From: Amarolinea sp964580725
GTDB taxonomy: Bacteria; Chloroflexota; Anaerolineae; SSC4; Amarolineaceae
Length of the DNA: 64,000 nucleotides
Direction of reading: 5' to 3'
NCBI GenBank assembly: GCA_964580725.1
Contig: CAZOLV010000003.1
Location: 1 to 64,000 of the forward strand
The notes beneath the pieces are model-generated. The model did no database searches. It saw only the letters and a program-made list of their open reading frames with translations, and had not been told where the DNA came from. Both the position numbers and the translations under genes were made by a program. Positions 31,437-41,700 of the stretch are shown one piece after another (the first letter of the stretch is position 1; every line of letters starts with the position of its first letter).

Positions 31437-33351
31437 ACCGACGCTGGCCGCAGACAACGCGCTGTCAATCGCAGCAGATTTCGTCATGCTGCGCGGGGCG
31501 CATCCCGTATTGAATGGCGCGCCGCTGGCCGGCGCGCGGCCTGAGATCGTCACCCGCAACGCGACGCTCATCGAATGGCGCTATCGCGCGCCTGCGCTTG
31601 GCGGCGGGGAGTTCGGCCTGGAGCTGACGCACACAAGCAGCGCGCGCCTCTGGCTGCGCTACTGGGTCGCGGGCCTGGCCGAGGCGCCGGATGCCTTCGG
31701 CATCCGCTTCGACGCCGTCGAGGGGATTTCGGCGTTCCTGCGCCAGGGCTATCATAGCTGGGATGGCAGCGCCTACGTCGAATCCACCCCGGCCCGAACC
31801 GGCCCCGCTATCGGCTACGCCATGACGCAGCTCCTGCCGCGCGCGGGAGCTGGCAGCGTGATCATCGGCTTCGAGCGCCACGACCGCTTTCAGCAGACGT
31901 TTACCTTCGACGCCGGGCAGGCCCCCGCGCTCACCATGCAGACGTTGTGGGACCGCAAGGCGACCGGGCCGGACGGCGGCGCGCGCCTGGAATCCGAACG
32001 CCTGGTGATCTTCGAACATGCCGGCGTCGAAGAAGCGTTGCGCGCCTGGGCGCGCCTCGTCGCCGATGCCGCACCGCTGGCGCCACGTGGCTCAATGGAG
32101 ACAGGACGCGGCCGCGATGGGATCAGCGGCTGGTGTTCGTGGTACAATCTCTACGCCGCCATCAGCGAAGACCTGATCATCGAGCACCTGCGCGGCGTCG
32201 AAAAAATCGCGCAGCAGGCGCAATTACCGATACGGATCTTTCAGATTGACGACGGATTCACGCCCGAAATGGGAGATTGGCTCGATGTCAAACCGCAATT
32301 TCCGCGCGGCATGAAGCCGCTGCTGGCTGAGATTCGCACGGCCGGCCTCGCACCGGGCTTGTGGATCGCTCCGTTCATGGTCGGTAACCGCAGCCGGCTG
32401 TATCGTGAGCATCCCGACTGGGTCGTGCAGGATGTGACCGGGGGACCGCTGGTGCACTGGCGGCTGTACGCCGAGTTTCGCTGGCACAAGCGTAGCGAGG
32501 AGTACTACATCCTGGACACCACCCATCCCGATGCCTTTGCCTATCTGCGCCGCGTCTTCCGCACGTGGCGCCACGAATGGGGCTGCGAGTACTTCAAGAC
32601 CGATTTCATGTTCTGGGGCGCCGAGTATGGGCCGGAGCGCGGCCGTTGGTGCCAGCCCGGCATGACGCGCATCGAGATCTGGCGCCGCGCCGCCGAGATG
32701 ATCCGCACGGAGATCGGCGACGCGACCTGGCTGGGCTGTGGGTGCCCCCTGTGGGCGTCGGTCGGGCTGGTGGACGCCGCACGCATCGGCCGCGATCTGG
32801 GCGTGGAGTGGCGCGAGGATGTGGCGGCGCGCGCGCTGTTCCGCGACGTGGCGGCGCGCAACTTCGCTAACGGGATCTTGTGGCAGGCCGATCCCGACTG
32901 CATTCTGCTGCGCCAGCGCTATCATCACCTCACCGATGCGGAGCTTACCTCGCTGGCGCTGTTTGCGGGGATGATCGGCGGCGTGATGATGACCAGCGAT
33001 GCCCTCGATGAGCTTCCGCCCGACCGCCTGCGTCTGTGGCGCCTGCTGTTGGCGGCTGGCGTCTGTCGCTTTCCGTTCCTGGGCGGGGCCGATCCGGTGG
33101 TGGTCCAGGTGCGCAAGGGTGAGCCGGTGAGCGCAGTGCATATCCTCAATGCCAGCGACAGCCCGGCTGAGCGCACCTACGCCTTGTCCGCGCTCGGCCT
33201 CGAAGGCCCCTGTTACCTGTACGACTGGGGCCGAGGGGCCGGCGGCCCCTCTCGCACGGCAGAGATCTCGGTGGCCCTGGCGCCGCACGAGAGCACGCTC
33301 CTGTTCGCCAGCCCACTGCCGTTCGAGGCCGCGCCGGCGCGCCTGCCATGA
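31429..33351 (+). CDS. GH36-type alpha-galactosidase-like glycoside hydrolase
   Basis: A 640-residue retaining glycosidase. The barrel motif WCSWYNLYAAISEDLI and the nucleophile Asp in EYFKTDFMFWG (D392) with acid/base Asp in RIGRDLGVEW (D456) place it in the GH36/GH31-like clan. LWIAPFMVGNRSRLYREHPDWV is another GH36 signature. The start appears to be TTG at 31429, with GGGGAGGGA about 9 bases upstream, inside the Gfo/Idh 3' end. No signal peptide. It likely releases alpha-linked galactose or a related sugar from imported oligosaccharide. Confidence 0.87.
   Translation: MIEPTLAADNALSIAADFVMLRGAHPVLNGAPLAGARPEIVTRNATLIEWRYRAPALGGGEFGLELTHTSSARLWLRYWVAGLAEAPDAFGIRFDAVEGISAFLRQGYHSWDGSAYVESTPARTGPAIGYAMTQLLPRAGAGSVIIGFERHDRFQQTFTFDAGQAPALTMQTLWDRKATGPDGGARLESERLVIFEHAGVEEALRAWARLVADAAPLAPRGSMETGRGRDGISGWCSWYNLYAAISEDLIIEHLRGVEKIAQQAQLPIRIFQIDDGFTPEMGDWLDVKPQFPRGMKPLLAEIRTAGLAPGLWIAPFMVGNRSRLYREHPDWVVQDVTGGPLVHWRLYAEFRWHKRSEEYYILDTTHPDAFAYLRRVFRTWRHEWGCEYFKTDFMFWGAEYGPERGRWCQPGMTRIEIWRRAAEMIRTEIGDATWLGCGCPLWASVGLVDAARIGRDLGVEWREDVAARALFRDVAARNFANGILWQADPDCILLRQRYHHLTDAELTSLALFAGMIGGVMMTSDALDELPPDRLRLWRLLLAAGVCRFPFLGGADPVVVQVRKGEPVSAVHILNASDSPAERTYALSALGLEGPCYLYDWGRGAGGPSRTAEISVALAPHESTLLFASPLPFEAAPARLP
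33233..33251 (+). repeat. Palindrome within the GH36 coding sequence
   Basis: GAGGGGCC-GGC-GGCCCCTC is a perfect 8-3-8 inverted repeat. It encodes the short glycine-rich GRGAGGPS turn near the C-terminal domain of the GH36 protein. Confidence 0.5.
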
Positions 33352-33411
33352 TGTGCACCTGGTGGCGCCTGCCCGGCACGCCTGCCGGCCTATGTTCTGC
33401 GGGGATTTACC

Positions 33412-35169
33412 ATGAAGACCGACCCTGACTTACGCATCATCCAATTGTTGTCTTTCCTGTATGGCGAGGCCGTCGCAGCCGACGTCTGGCCCGCCCTGGC
33501 CGCGCGCCTGGATGCTTTCCGCCGCACCTCCTACGGCGCCGCAGCCCCGGCCATTTCCCACGGTCTGACCCAAAGCGACGCCATTCTCATCACCTACGGC
33601 GACCAGATCAGCCAGCCGCGCCGCCCCCCTTTACAGACCCTGACCGATTTCCTCGACGGCGAGCTGGCCGGCGCGATCAGCGGCGTGCATCTCCTGCCCT
33701 GTTTCCCCTACTCCTCCGACGACGGCTTTTCGGTGATTGACTACATGCAGATTGACCCGGCGCTGGGCGACTGGGCCGACGTGGCGCGGCTGGGCCGTCG
33801 CTACCGTCTGATGTTCGACTTCGTGGTCAACCACATCTCACAGCACAGCGCCTGGTTCCAGGCCTATCGCCGCGGCGAAGCCTCCTACGACGGCTTCTTC
33901 ATCGAGGCCGACCCTGCCGCCGACCTGACGCAGGTGGTGCGGCCGCGTGCCCTGCCCCTGCTCACCCCGACGGAGACCAGTCGCGGGCTGCGTCACGTCT
34001 GGACCACCTTCAGCGCCGACCAGATTGATCTGAACTACGCCAACCCGGCGGTGCTGCTGGCCATGACCGAGGTGTTGCTGCACTATGTGGCCCACGGTGC
34101 CGAGATCATCCGCCTGGATGCCATCGCCTATCTGTGGAAGGAGATCGGCACGCCCTGCATCCATTTGCCGCAAACGCACGCCGTGGTCAAGCTGTGGCGG
34201 GCCGTGCTGGATGCGGTAGCGCCGCACGTGCTGCTGATCACCGAGACCAACGTGCCCCACGCCGACAACATCGGCTACTTTGGCCGGCCGCTGGCTGCCG
34301 CCGGCAGCACCGACGAGGCGCAACTGGTCTACAACTTCTCGCTGGCCCCGCTCACCCTGCACGCCTTCTTGACCGGGGATGCCAACAAGCTGTCGGCCTG
34401 GGCAGCAACGCTGCAAGCGCCGGCCGGGGGCAGCTTTTTCAACTTCATCGCCTCCCACGATGGCATCGGCGTCTTGCCCGCACGCGGCATCCTGGGCGAT
34501 GCCGAACTGGAGGCGCTGGTCGAGCGCGCCCTGGCGCACGGCGGCCAGGTCAGCCTGCGCAGCCTGCCCGACGGCTCGCGCACACCCTACGAACTGAACA
34601 TCACCCTCTACGACTTTCTCAACGACCCAGCCCAACCCGACCCCGCCATTGACGTGGCTCGCTTCCTGGCCTCGCAGGCGATCCTGCTGGCGCTGGCCGG
34701 TGTGCCCGGCATCTACGTGCACAGCCTGATTGGTTCACGCAACTGCCAGGCCTGCTTTGCCGAGACGGGCCGGGCGCGCTCGCTCAACCGGCGCAAGTTC
34801 GACCGTGCGGAGCTGGATACGATCCTGGCCGATCCTGCCAGGCATGAGGGCGCAGTCTTCGACGGCTACCGTCAGTTGCTGCGCCTGCGGCGCAGCGAGC
34901 CTGCGTTCGATCCCGCAGGCGGTCAGCGGGTGCTCGACCTGGGGCCGGCGGTCTTTGCGCTGCTGCGCACGCCGCCCGGCGCCGGTCGGCCGCTGCTGTG
35001 CCTGGTGAACGTTTCTGGCAAACCGCAGATAGTGGACATTGGAGCCGGTCTGGGTGACTCCTGGCAAGACCTGCTCGCCGAGACGCCAGGCGCGGCGCAC
35101 GTAGGGCCAATCGTGGGGCTAAGCCGCTACCAGACCCGCTGGCTGGTGGCGCCGGCCGCGGCGGCTTAG
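33412..35169 (+). CDS. GH13_18 phosphorylase, probable glucosylglycerate phosphorylase
   Basis: A 585-residue enzyme of the sucrose-phosphorylase-like GH13 subfamily 18, which splits alpha-glucosides with phosphate. Catalytic residues are D236 (EIIRLDAIAYLWK), E278 (LLITETNVPH) and D350 (IASHDGIG). The opening LTQSDAILITYGDQIS followed by DGELAGAISGVHLLPCFPYSSDDGFSVIDY is diagnostic. The adjacent GH63 gene and the N-terminal length point to the glucosylglycerate phosphorylase branch rather than sucrose phosphorylase (inference). It ends the carbohydrate operon, convergent with the next minus-strand gene. Confidence 0.88.
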   Translation: MKTDPDLRIIQLLSFLYGEAVAADVWPALAARLDAFRRTSYGAAAPAISHGLTQSDAILITYGDQISQPRRPPLQTLTDFLDGELAGAISGVHLLPCFPYSSDDGFSVIDYMQIDPALGDWADVARLGRRYRLMFDFVVNHISQHSAWFQAYRRGEASYDGFFIEADPAADLTQVVRPRALPLLTPTETSRGLRHVWTTFSADQIDLNYANPAVLLAMTEVLLHYVAHGAEIIRLDAIAYLWKEIGTPCIHLPQTHAVVKLWRAVLDAVAPHVLLITETNVPHADNIGYFGRPLAAAGSTDEAQLVYNFSLAPLTLHAFLTGDANKLSAWAATLQAPAGGSFFNFIASHDGIGVLPARGILGDAELEALVERALAHGGQVSLRSLPDGSRTPYELNITLYDFLNDPAQPDPAIDVARFLASQAILLALAGVPGIYVHSLIGSRNCQACFAETGRARSLNRRKFDRAELDTILADPARHEGAVFDGYRQLLRLRRSEPAFDPAGGQRVLDLGPAVFALLRTPPGAGRPLLCLVNVSGKPQIVDIGAGLGDSWQDLLAETPGAAHVGPIVGLSRYQTRWLVAPAAAA

Positions 35170-35195
35170 ATGGAAATGCCGCCTCTGTTTTTGAT

Positions 35196-36878
35196 TCAGA
35201 AACGGACCACGTGCGGCAGGAAGGCGCGCGGGCCGTAGCCGGCGCTGGCGTCCACATAGGCGCCAGGCTGGCCGCCGCCGGGCGGGCGCTGGCGCCCGTC
35301 ACGGTCGTTGGGAACCTGATTGGCCAGATTGCCGGCGGGCGACGGCGGGGTGAAGGCGTCCCAGGCGGGGAAGCCGGGCAGGGCGAAGGTCGCAACGCCG
35401 ATCAGACTGCCGGGCGCCGGCCGGAAGTCGCCATGCGCCGGATCGAGCAGGCTGGGCTGCCTCTGGTTGATGGTGTTTTCGGCCCGCAATTGCGCCTGGT
35501 TGCAAGCGGGATTGGCGGGCTGGCAGCCTTGATCGCCCTCTTCGATGCCCAGGAGCAACGCGGGCGGGCCATTCCAAATCAGGTTGCCCCGAATCTGCAA
35601 GTTGTCGTCGCTGCGGGCAGGGCTGGGAATGCCGCTGTTGGCGCTCGGTGTGCGTGGGCCGTAGATGGCAAAGTGTTGCCACTGACTCTGGAAACCGGCG
35701 GGATTATAGAGGATGTTGTTGTAGACGAAGATGTTGCGATTGGGGATCGGCTCATCGTCGCCAACGTGGGACGGCCCCCATCCGCCCAGGCTGCGATTGG
35801 CGGCGCAGCGACTGGCGTCGCCGTCGCAACTGCGCGATCCAAAGACGAACTCCATACCGTGACTGCGACTGCCCACGCGGTAGAGGGTGTTGTAGGCCAG
35901 CAGAATGTCGTAGCCGCCATTGACCCCAAAGCCGGCTCCTTCGGTATCGTGCACGACGTTGTTGACGAATTTGATGTCGTAGGCCTCGTAGTGCAGCCAG
36001 GGGGTGACCATGTACTCGAATCCGGTGCCCTGACCGGCGCTGAAGCCCCCTGTGCCGCAGGCGAACAGTTCGTTGCCAGCGATGACGAAGTAGGCCGACC
36101 CGCCCTTGAGGTACATGCACCAATCGTCCCCATCGTGGATGCGATTGTTGAGGATATGCCCATACTGCACGGCCACGAAATCAATCGGATTCTCGTAGCT
36201 GCCACCAATGTCGCTCTCCTCGATGTAGACGTACTGCGACTGATTGATCTTGAGCGTTTCGTGCGCCTGACGGGCGCCGCCCCACAATGTGCTGCGCCGG
36301 ATGAGGAGATGGCGGCACTGTTCGCAGTGCAGGACATCACCGGCGTTCTCGATGCGCAGCCCGATCAGCGAGAGGTAATCAACGTCGAAGATGTTGAGAT
36401 TGCCGAGCAGACGGGCCGCGCCATCGCCATCGGCGCTGGTCAGGATGATGGGGAACTGCTCAGTCCCGTGACGGTTCTCCCAGTAGACGGGAAAGATCGT
36501 GTCGGGGTAGTCGCCGGCAACCAGGTTGATGCGGTAGCCTGTTCCTTGCAGCGGTTGGCCCTGCGGGATACGACCCCAGGCGGCTCCGATGGTGGCCAGC
36601 GCCTGGGCGCGGCTGGCCCCGCTGTGATTGTCATCGCCGTACACCGGGTCAACCCAAAGTTCGCTCAGCACGGCAGTGGCGGGAGACGTCAGGGGATCGG
36701 CCGGGCTTGCCGGCGACTGCGACTGCGCAGGGGCGCTGGTGGGCGGGGGATTGGGCGGCGGCGCGGCCGGCTGTTGCGCTTGGGCGCAACTGACCAGCGC
36801 CAGCCAGAGCAAGAGCAGCAGCGTGACGGGGACAGAAGCCGGTTGGGGACGATGAAGAGCAGTTTTTAGGTGCGTCAT
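35196..36878 (-). CDS. Secreted beta-helix lipoprotein
   Basis: A 560-residue exported protein. The signal sequence VTLLLLLWLALVSC ends in a lipobox cysteine, followed by a Pro/Ala/Ser-rich spacer. The body (ELWVDPVYGDDNHSG...) starts like DUF1565/right-handed parallel beta-helix proteins. It contains repeated short strands such as YLSLIGLRIENAGDV, YVYIEESDIGG and IFVYNNILYN, typical of polysaccharide lyases and surface adhesins. No catalytic set is assigned. The start at 36878 gives a proper signal peptide. It probably binds or degrades extracellular polysaccharide. Confidence 0.82.
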   Translation of the reverse strand: MTHLKTALHRPQPASVPVTLLLLLWLALVSCAQAQQPAAPPPNPPPTSAPAQSQSPASPADPLTSPATAVLSELWVDPVYGDDNHSGASRAQALATIGAAWGRIPQGQPLQGTGYRINLVAGDYPDTIFPVYWENRHGTEQFPIILTSADGDGAARLLGNLNIFDVDYLSLIGLRIENAGDVLHCEQCRHLLIRRSTLWGGARQAHETLKINQSQYVYIEESDIGGSYENPIDFVAVQYGHILNNRIHDGDDWCMYLKGGSAYFVIAGNELFACGTGGFSAGQGTGFEYMVTPWLHYEAYDIKFVNNVVHDTEGAGFGVNGGYDILLAYNTLYRVGSRSHGMEFVFGSRSCDGDASRCAANRSLGGWGPSHVGDDEPIPNRNIFVYNNILYNPAGFQSQWQHFAIYGPRTPSANSGIPSPARSDDNLQIRGNLIWNGPPALLLGIEEGDQGCQPANPACNQAQLRAENTINQRQPSLLDPAHGDFRPAPGSLIGVATFALPGFPAWDAFTPPSPAGNLANQVPNDRDGRQRPPGGGQPGAYVDASAGYGPRAFLPHVVRF

Positions 36879-36971
36879 GATGAACCCTGTTCGAGGATGA
36901 TTGGGCGCTGTCGGCAAATGTGGGCGGAGTATAGCGAACTGGCGGCCAGACGTCAAAACGAACCAGCGCGT

Positions 36972-38717
36972 TCAGACCGGAATGGCGCCGGCCGGCCACG
37001 CTTTGTCCCAATAATCCAGGCGGCGGCAGATCATGGCGCCGAACAGCAACAGGCTCCAGACGTTGCGGTTCGACTGTTTGAGCCTCTCCACGGCGGCGGC
37101 GCCGGATGGGTCACCCGCCTGGAACAGGCCGCCCCCGGCCTCATGCGTCTTTTTTTCCAGATGGGTCAGTACGAGCGCAATGTCGAAGAGCAGACCCCAA
37201 TAGTAGGTTTGCGTCTCTCTGACGTCGGCCACGGTGCAGGCGAGAGAGCGCAGCGTGCCCGCAAACTCACAGATGCGAGCCACGTCTGGCGCGGCCTGTG
37301 CCACATGCACGGGTGCATCGAGCGACTTAGGCTGCAGCAGCGCCGCGAACAGTTGGCGCAGAGAGGCGTCATCCAGGGGGTGAATCTCGAGATACTGAAG
37401 AAGCAAGTCCAGTTCAAGCTCGACAAAATCGCGCAGAATCGGCCCCTCGCCGGTGCGCTCGTAATCAATGACCCACGGTTCATCGTGTTTGTCCACGAAG
37501 ATGTTACGACAGTGCAGGTCGCCATGCGTCACGGCGGTGTAATGCACCAGCCCCGCGGTGACATCTTCGGCGCCCGGCTGCGCCAGACCGACGCGACGCT
37601 GCAGCCAGGCGATGGGGTTCGGCAAGTCAATAGACAACGCAGGATCGAGGTGAAAGGTGATCCAGGCAGCGCCGAGGGGAAAGGCCCGCATGCGTTCGAC
37701 CCATTTCTCACCCCAGGCGCGCTTGTAGGCACAAAAGAGCGATTCGTTAGACTGTTTACGCTGGTGGTACTTGGCACGCCAGATGTCTCGGAAGAACGTC
37801 TCCAAACACTGCCTGACCTGCTGTTCGGTCATCGTGGGCAGGCGCTCGGCCAGCGTGGTGAATTTGCGGATGTCTGGGCCCATAAATCCGTAGCGCACTC
37901 CACCCACGAAGCCGACCGCCGTGTGCTGCTTCAAATCGGAGTGGCGGTCGCCGGGCAGTTGGTTCTTGATGTGGAGCAGGTAGTTCTGCTGCTCCGCCTC
38001 CACCTGCTCCACCGGCGCAAACTTGATGAAGACCGGCTGGAAGTCGTCGGCGCTGGCCTTGAACACGACGGAGTGGCGCAGCGAGTGTGTACGTACCGAA
38101 CGCGTCGCGCCCGTAATCGTCGCCAGACGCAGCGTCTGCGCCTGGTTCAAGGGCGGGTCGTTGAACAATCTGCGCACCACACATTCGATCTCGTCGGGCT
38201 GAACCGGGACGTCCGCTTCGAACAGCTCGCCGATGATCTGTTCGGGTTTCCAGGTGTGCGCCCAGCGTACCTCTCCGCCGTACATGGTATCCCGACAGTG
38301 ATCCTGGAAGAACTTCTCGATGGCGCTGCGCAGGCGGCGCGGCCCCTCCTCCTTGCCGATGAAGGCGATGGCGCCCGATTCACGGACGGCCTGGCTGGCC
38401 GTCTGCAGCGAACCATAACCGGAGACGACGAAGGCGGGCAGCGGCGCCAACTCTTTGATCAGCCGCAGACCGCTCTGGTCGCTGGCGTCCTCATTGTCCA
38501 CCAGACGCATGTCAACCAGCGCCAGATGGCAGCGGTGCTGGCGGGCCTGCTCTTTGGCGTTGGCGATGAGGTCCTCCCCGCGCCCCGCGGCCTGATAGGC
38601 CCTGAATCCCCAATGGACCAGGTTACGCATATGATCCGCCAGGAAGATTGCATCGTTCTCGACGACGAGAATACGCCGCGGTGGGTTGGCCGGCGGCCCG
38701 CCGGTGGCAGCGCTCAT
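36972..38717 (-). CDS. Response regulator fused to a kinase-like phosphotransferase domain
   Basis: A 581-residue protein. Residues about 15-135 form a receiver domain with acidic E20/D22, phosphoacceptor D69 (LALVDMRLVD) and a conserved FVVSGYGS switch. The C-terminal region (about 230-560) is an aminoglycoside-phosphotransferase/kinase-like fold with the catalytic loop VTHGDLHCRNIF near 395-405 and the metal-binding VIDYERTGEG, where DYE replaces DxD/DFG. The start overlaps the stop of the upstream kinase gene (ATGA). Small-molecule or protein phosphorylation controlled by a two-component signal is the likely output; the target is unknown. Confidence 0.85.
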   Translation of the reverse strand: MSAATGGPPANPPRRILVVENDAIFLADHMRNLVHWGFRAYQAAGRGEDLIANAKEQARQHRCHLALVDMRLVDNEDASDQSGLRLIKELAPLPAFVVSGYGSLQTASQAVRESGAIAFIGKEEGPRRLRSAIEKFFQDHCRDTMYGGEVRWAHTWKPEQIIGELFEADVPVQPDEIECVVRRLFNDPPLNQAQTLRLATITGATRSVRTHSLRHSVVFKASADDFQPVFIKFAPVEQVEAEQQNYLLHIKNQLPGDRHSDLKQHTAVGFVGGVRYGFMGPDIRKFTTLAERLPTMTEQQVRQCLETFFRDIWRAKYHQRKQSNESLFCAYKRAWGEKWVERMRAFPLGAAWITFHLDPALSIDLPNPIAWLQRRVGLAQPGAEDVTAGLVHYTAVTHGDLHCRNIFVDKHDEPWVIDYERTGEGPILRDFVELELDLLLQYLEIHPLDDASLRQLFAALLQPKSLDAPVHVAQAAPDVARICEFAGTLRSLACTVADVRETQTYYWGLLFDIALVLTHLEKKTHEAGGGLFQAGDPSGAAAVERLKQSNRNVWSLLLFGAMICRRLDYWDKAWPAGAIPV

Positions 38718-41700
38718 GTGGCCTCCTCTGCCGAACTCTCGACATAGAGCGGCAGCCGCAGGATCACTTCGGCGCCGCACGTGCGGCTCGTTTTGGGAAT
38801 GAGCAAATTGCCGCCCATGTCCTCGACCAGCGAATGCACGAGCAGCAGGCCGTATCCGCGCTCGTCGCCCTTGGTGCTTTGCGGCTCGTAGCCAAGCAGC
38901 GGTCGTATCTCGGACGGGATGCCTGGCCCAGTATCGGCGAGATGGATTTCGACCATGTCGCCCGCGGCGCTGTCGAGCCAACAGCAGATCTCGCCCTGGC
39001 GCTGCATCGCCTCAATGGCGTTGCGCAGCACGTGGCGCACGGCGCGCTGCAGCGTCTCCGGGTGCGCCTGTACCTTCACTTCCGCCCAATCGTCTGCGCA
39101 ACGCACCGTGATACCTGGGAACTCGTCGGTGACGATCTCCCTCAGCCAGCGTTTGAGGGGTGATTCGAGTGACAGGACCTGTTTCTCCCTGGACATGGCG
39201 TCCCGGTCGCTCTGCACGGCTCTGGCCAGCCGTTTGGCGCTGGCCTCGATTTCACTGACATAGCCGCGTATCTCAGCGAGAGAATGTTCTTCGTCGCTGA
39301 TCCAGTAGGCGCGGTTGCGGATGTAGCCGATCTCACGATTGGCCTCGTGCGCCAGCTCGGCCGCCCACGAGGTGCGCGAGGCGACCGTGGTCTTGAACCT
39401 CAGCCGGGCGCTTTCGGCCGCACGCTCGATGGCCAGGCTGATCTGCTGCGCAATGCCTCTGACCAGCGCCGTATCTTTCTCTTCCAAAAAGGCGTTCTCA
39501 TCACTGCTCTCCAGAACGAGGACGCCAAGCAGCCGCCTGTCGCTGCTCAGCAGACCGATGTTCATCTGCGAGGCGGTGCTTTGGATCAGCGGCAGGTAGT
39601 TGGGGAGACCGTGGATTGTGGGATAAACATCGAGCGCCGATTCTTCCGTCGCCAGCGAGCGCCTGGCCGTCTGCACGCAGAGACCAGGCCCGTCCAGTGG
39701 CAGGCTGGAGACGCCGGCGTAGTCCGGGTTGTCAATCCGGTAGAATTCGAGCGACGGCTTCGCAAAATCGAGCGTCTGATCTACATCGTTGTGGAGCATG
39801 ACGCAGGGCGTCGCCGAGGGGTAGATTCTGGCCAGTTCCTGCATGATGCGGGTCAGCGTCTCGGGCAGGCTCAGCGTCGTACCCACCGCAGCGGTCACAT
39901 CCAGCGCATGTTGCAGTCGTTTCTGCTCCTGCTGCACCCTGTGGTACAGCATGGCGTCCTGCAGGCTCACGGCAGCGATTTCGGCCAGCAAGGGGAAGAT
40001 CGCCTTCTCCTCGCTCGAAAAGTCGTGCAATGTGCGGTAGTTGAGGAAGATCACCCCGATCGGCTCTTCGTCCAGGCGCAGCGGCAGAGCGCCGCAGGAC
40101 ACAATGTGCTCCTCTACGACGAAACGGTGACCCAACGCAGGCTCCGCTAGCGCGTTTTCGGCCCACAGCGGCTCCGTGCGCTGCATGATGCGGGCGACCA
40201 CGCTGTCTGCCTCTGGCGGGCGCTGGCGAATGGCCTTGACGTTCTTGACGCCGTAGTGCGATCCGAACCAGATACGGGCGTCCTCAGGATTTCTGTACCA
40301 GACGGTGACCGCAGAAAGATCGGGTGCGATGCTGCGGGTGGCCTGTATGATCGCATCGAGGGTCGCTTGCCGTTCCGTAGGGCGGGTCATCGCTTTGGCG
40401 GCGTCGGCCAGCGCACGCAGATGAGACTGACGGCGCACGTTATCGAACGCCAGCGCCGCCATTTTGGTCAAGCGATCGAACATCGCCCCGTCGGCCTCGT
40501 CGAACGCGCCCGTGCGCGGCGACTCGGCGTTCAGGACGCCGGTCACGCGGCGTCCCGACCGGATTGGAACATCCAGTGCGGACCTGGCCTTGCCGTTCAG
40601 GCCGTTGGCGCTGTAGTACAACTGACCGCGCTCATCCTGTTCGATGTCGTTCACCAGTTGGATTTCGCCGGTCTGCAGGGCCAGGCCCGAAATGCCGCGC
40701 AAGACGTTGGCCTCTTTCCGCCCCCGCTGTTCACCGCTGCGATCGAGAAAGAACTGGCGCTGGATCTCCCGTGGCTCTCCTTCCTGGTCGGCGGGAGGGA
40801 TCCAGTCGCGCAGCAGCAGGGCGATGCGGGCGTCGGGCTGATCGAGCAGAGCGTGGGCGGCGCGCAGGACGACCGGGATCAGCTTTTCTTCGGCGGCGTC
40901 GGCCACCAGCGATTCCTCCAGGACGCGCTGCAGTTCGAGCAACTCCAGCCGGCTCGCCTCGCCGCTCTCCCGCGCCGCGTGCAGATCGGTGCGTGTGCTG
41001 GCGGCCTGGCGATAGGTGGCGATTGCCGTGGCGGCCATGCCCGCAAACATCTCGACCACGCGCCGGTCACGCTCGTCGAAGGGGCGCGCATGGCGATAGT
41101 TGAAATAGAGAGCGCCCACGGCCTCGCCGCTGACGGCATCCTTGACCCGCACGCCGATGAAGGCCTGCACCTGTTCGCGCACGATGAACGAATGCTGCGG
41201 CAGGGGTTTGTTGTTGAACACCACCGTCTCCAGTTGGACATCTGGAATGACCAACACGCCGCGATTCAACACGTGCGCCGTCACTCCACGCTGGCGCGGT
41301 TTGTTGGTCAGTTGCTTTTGCACCTGCAACCCCACGCCGGTGACTGCGCTCGTGTCATAGCGCCCATCGGTTCGCAGCGGATAGATGACCACGATGTCGG
41401 CTTCGGTCACCTGCGCCGCGGCCTGGCAGATACGCTGCAAAGTTTCGTCGAGCGGGGCTTGCGCCGCCTGGCTGACCACCTGCGTGTTCGTGTCCACGAT
41501 CAGATCGCGGATTTGGCGCTGGCGCACATTGCGATGGATCAAGGCCGCCTGCGTCAGCATCGTTTCCAACTGTTCCAGCAGTTCGGCGGAAAAGGCATAG
41601 CCGTTATGAACGTTGTCCACGACCAGGACGCCGAGCGCACGCTTGCCGGCCCGCAGAGGCACAATGGCGTAATCGGCGGCGCCGAAGGCCTGCACGAAAG

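Noticed and set aside
35211..38747. Long plus-strand open frames of 552 and 625 codons
   Set aside because: They mirror the beta-helix lipoprotein and receiver-phosphotransferase genes, which have clear domains and ribosome signals on the other strand.
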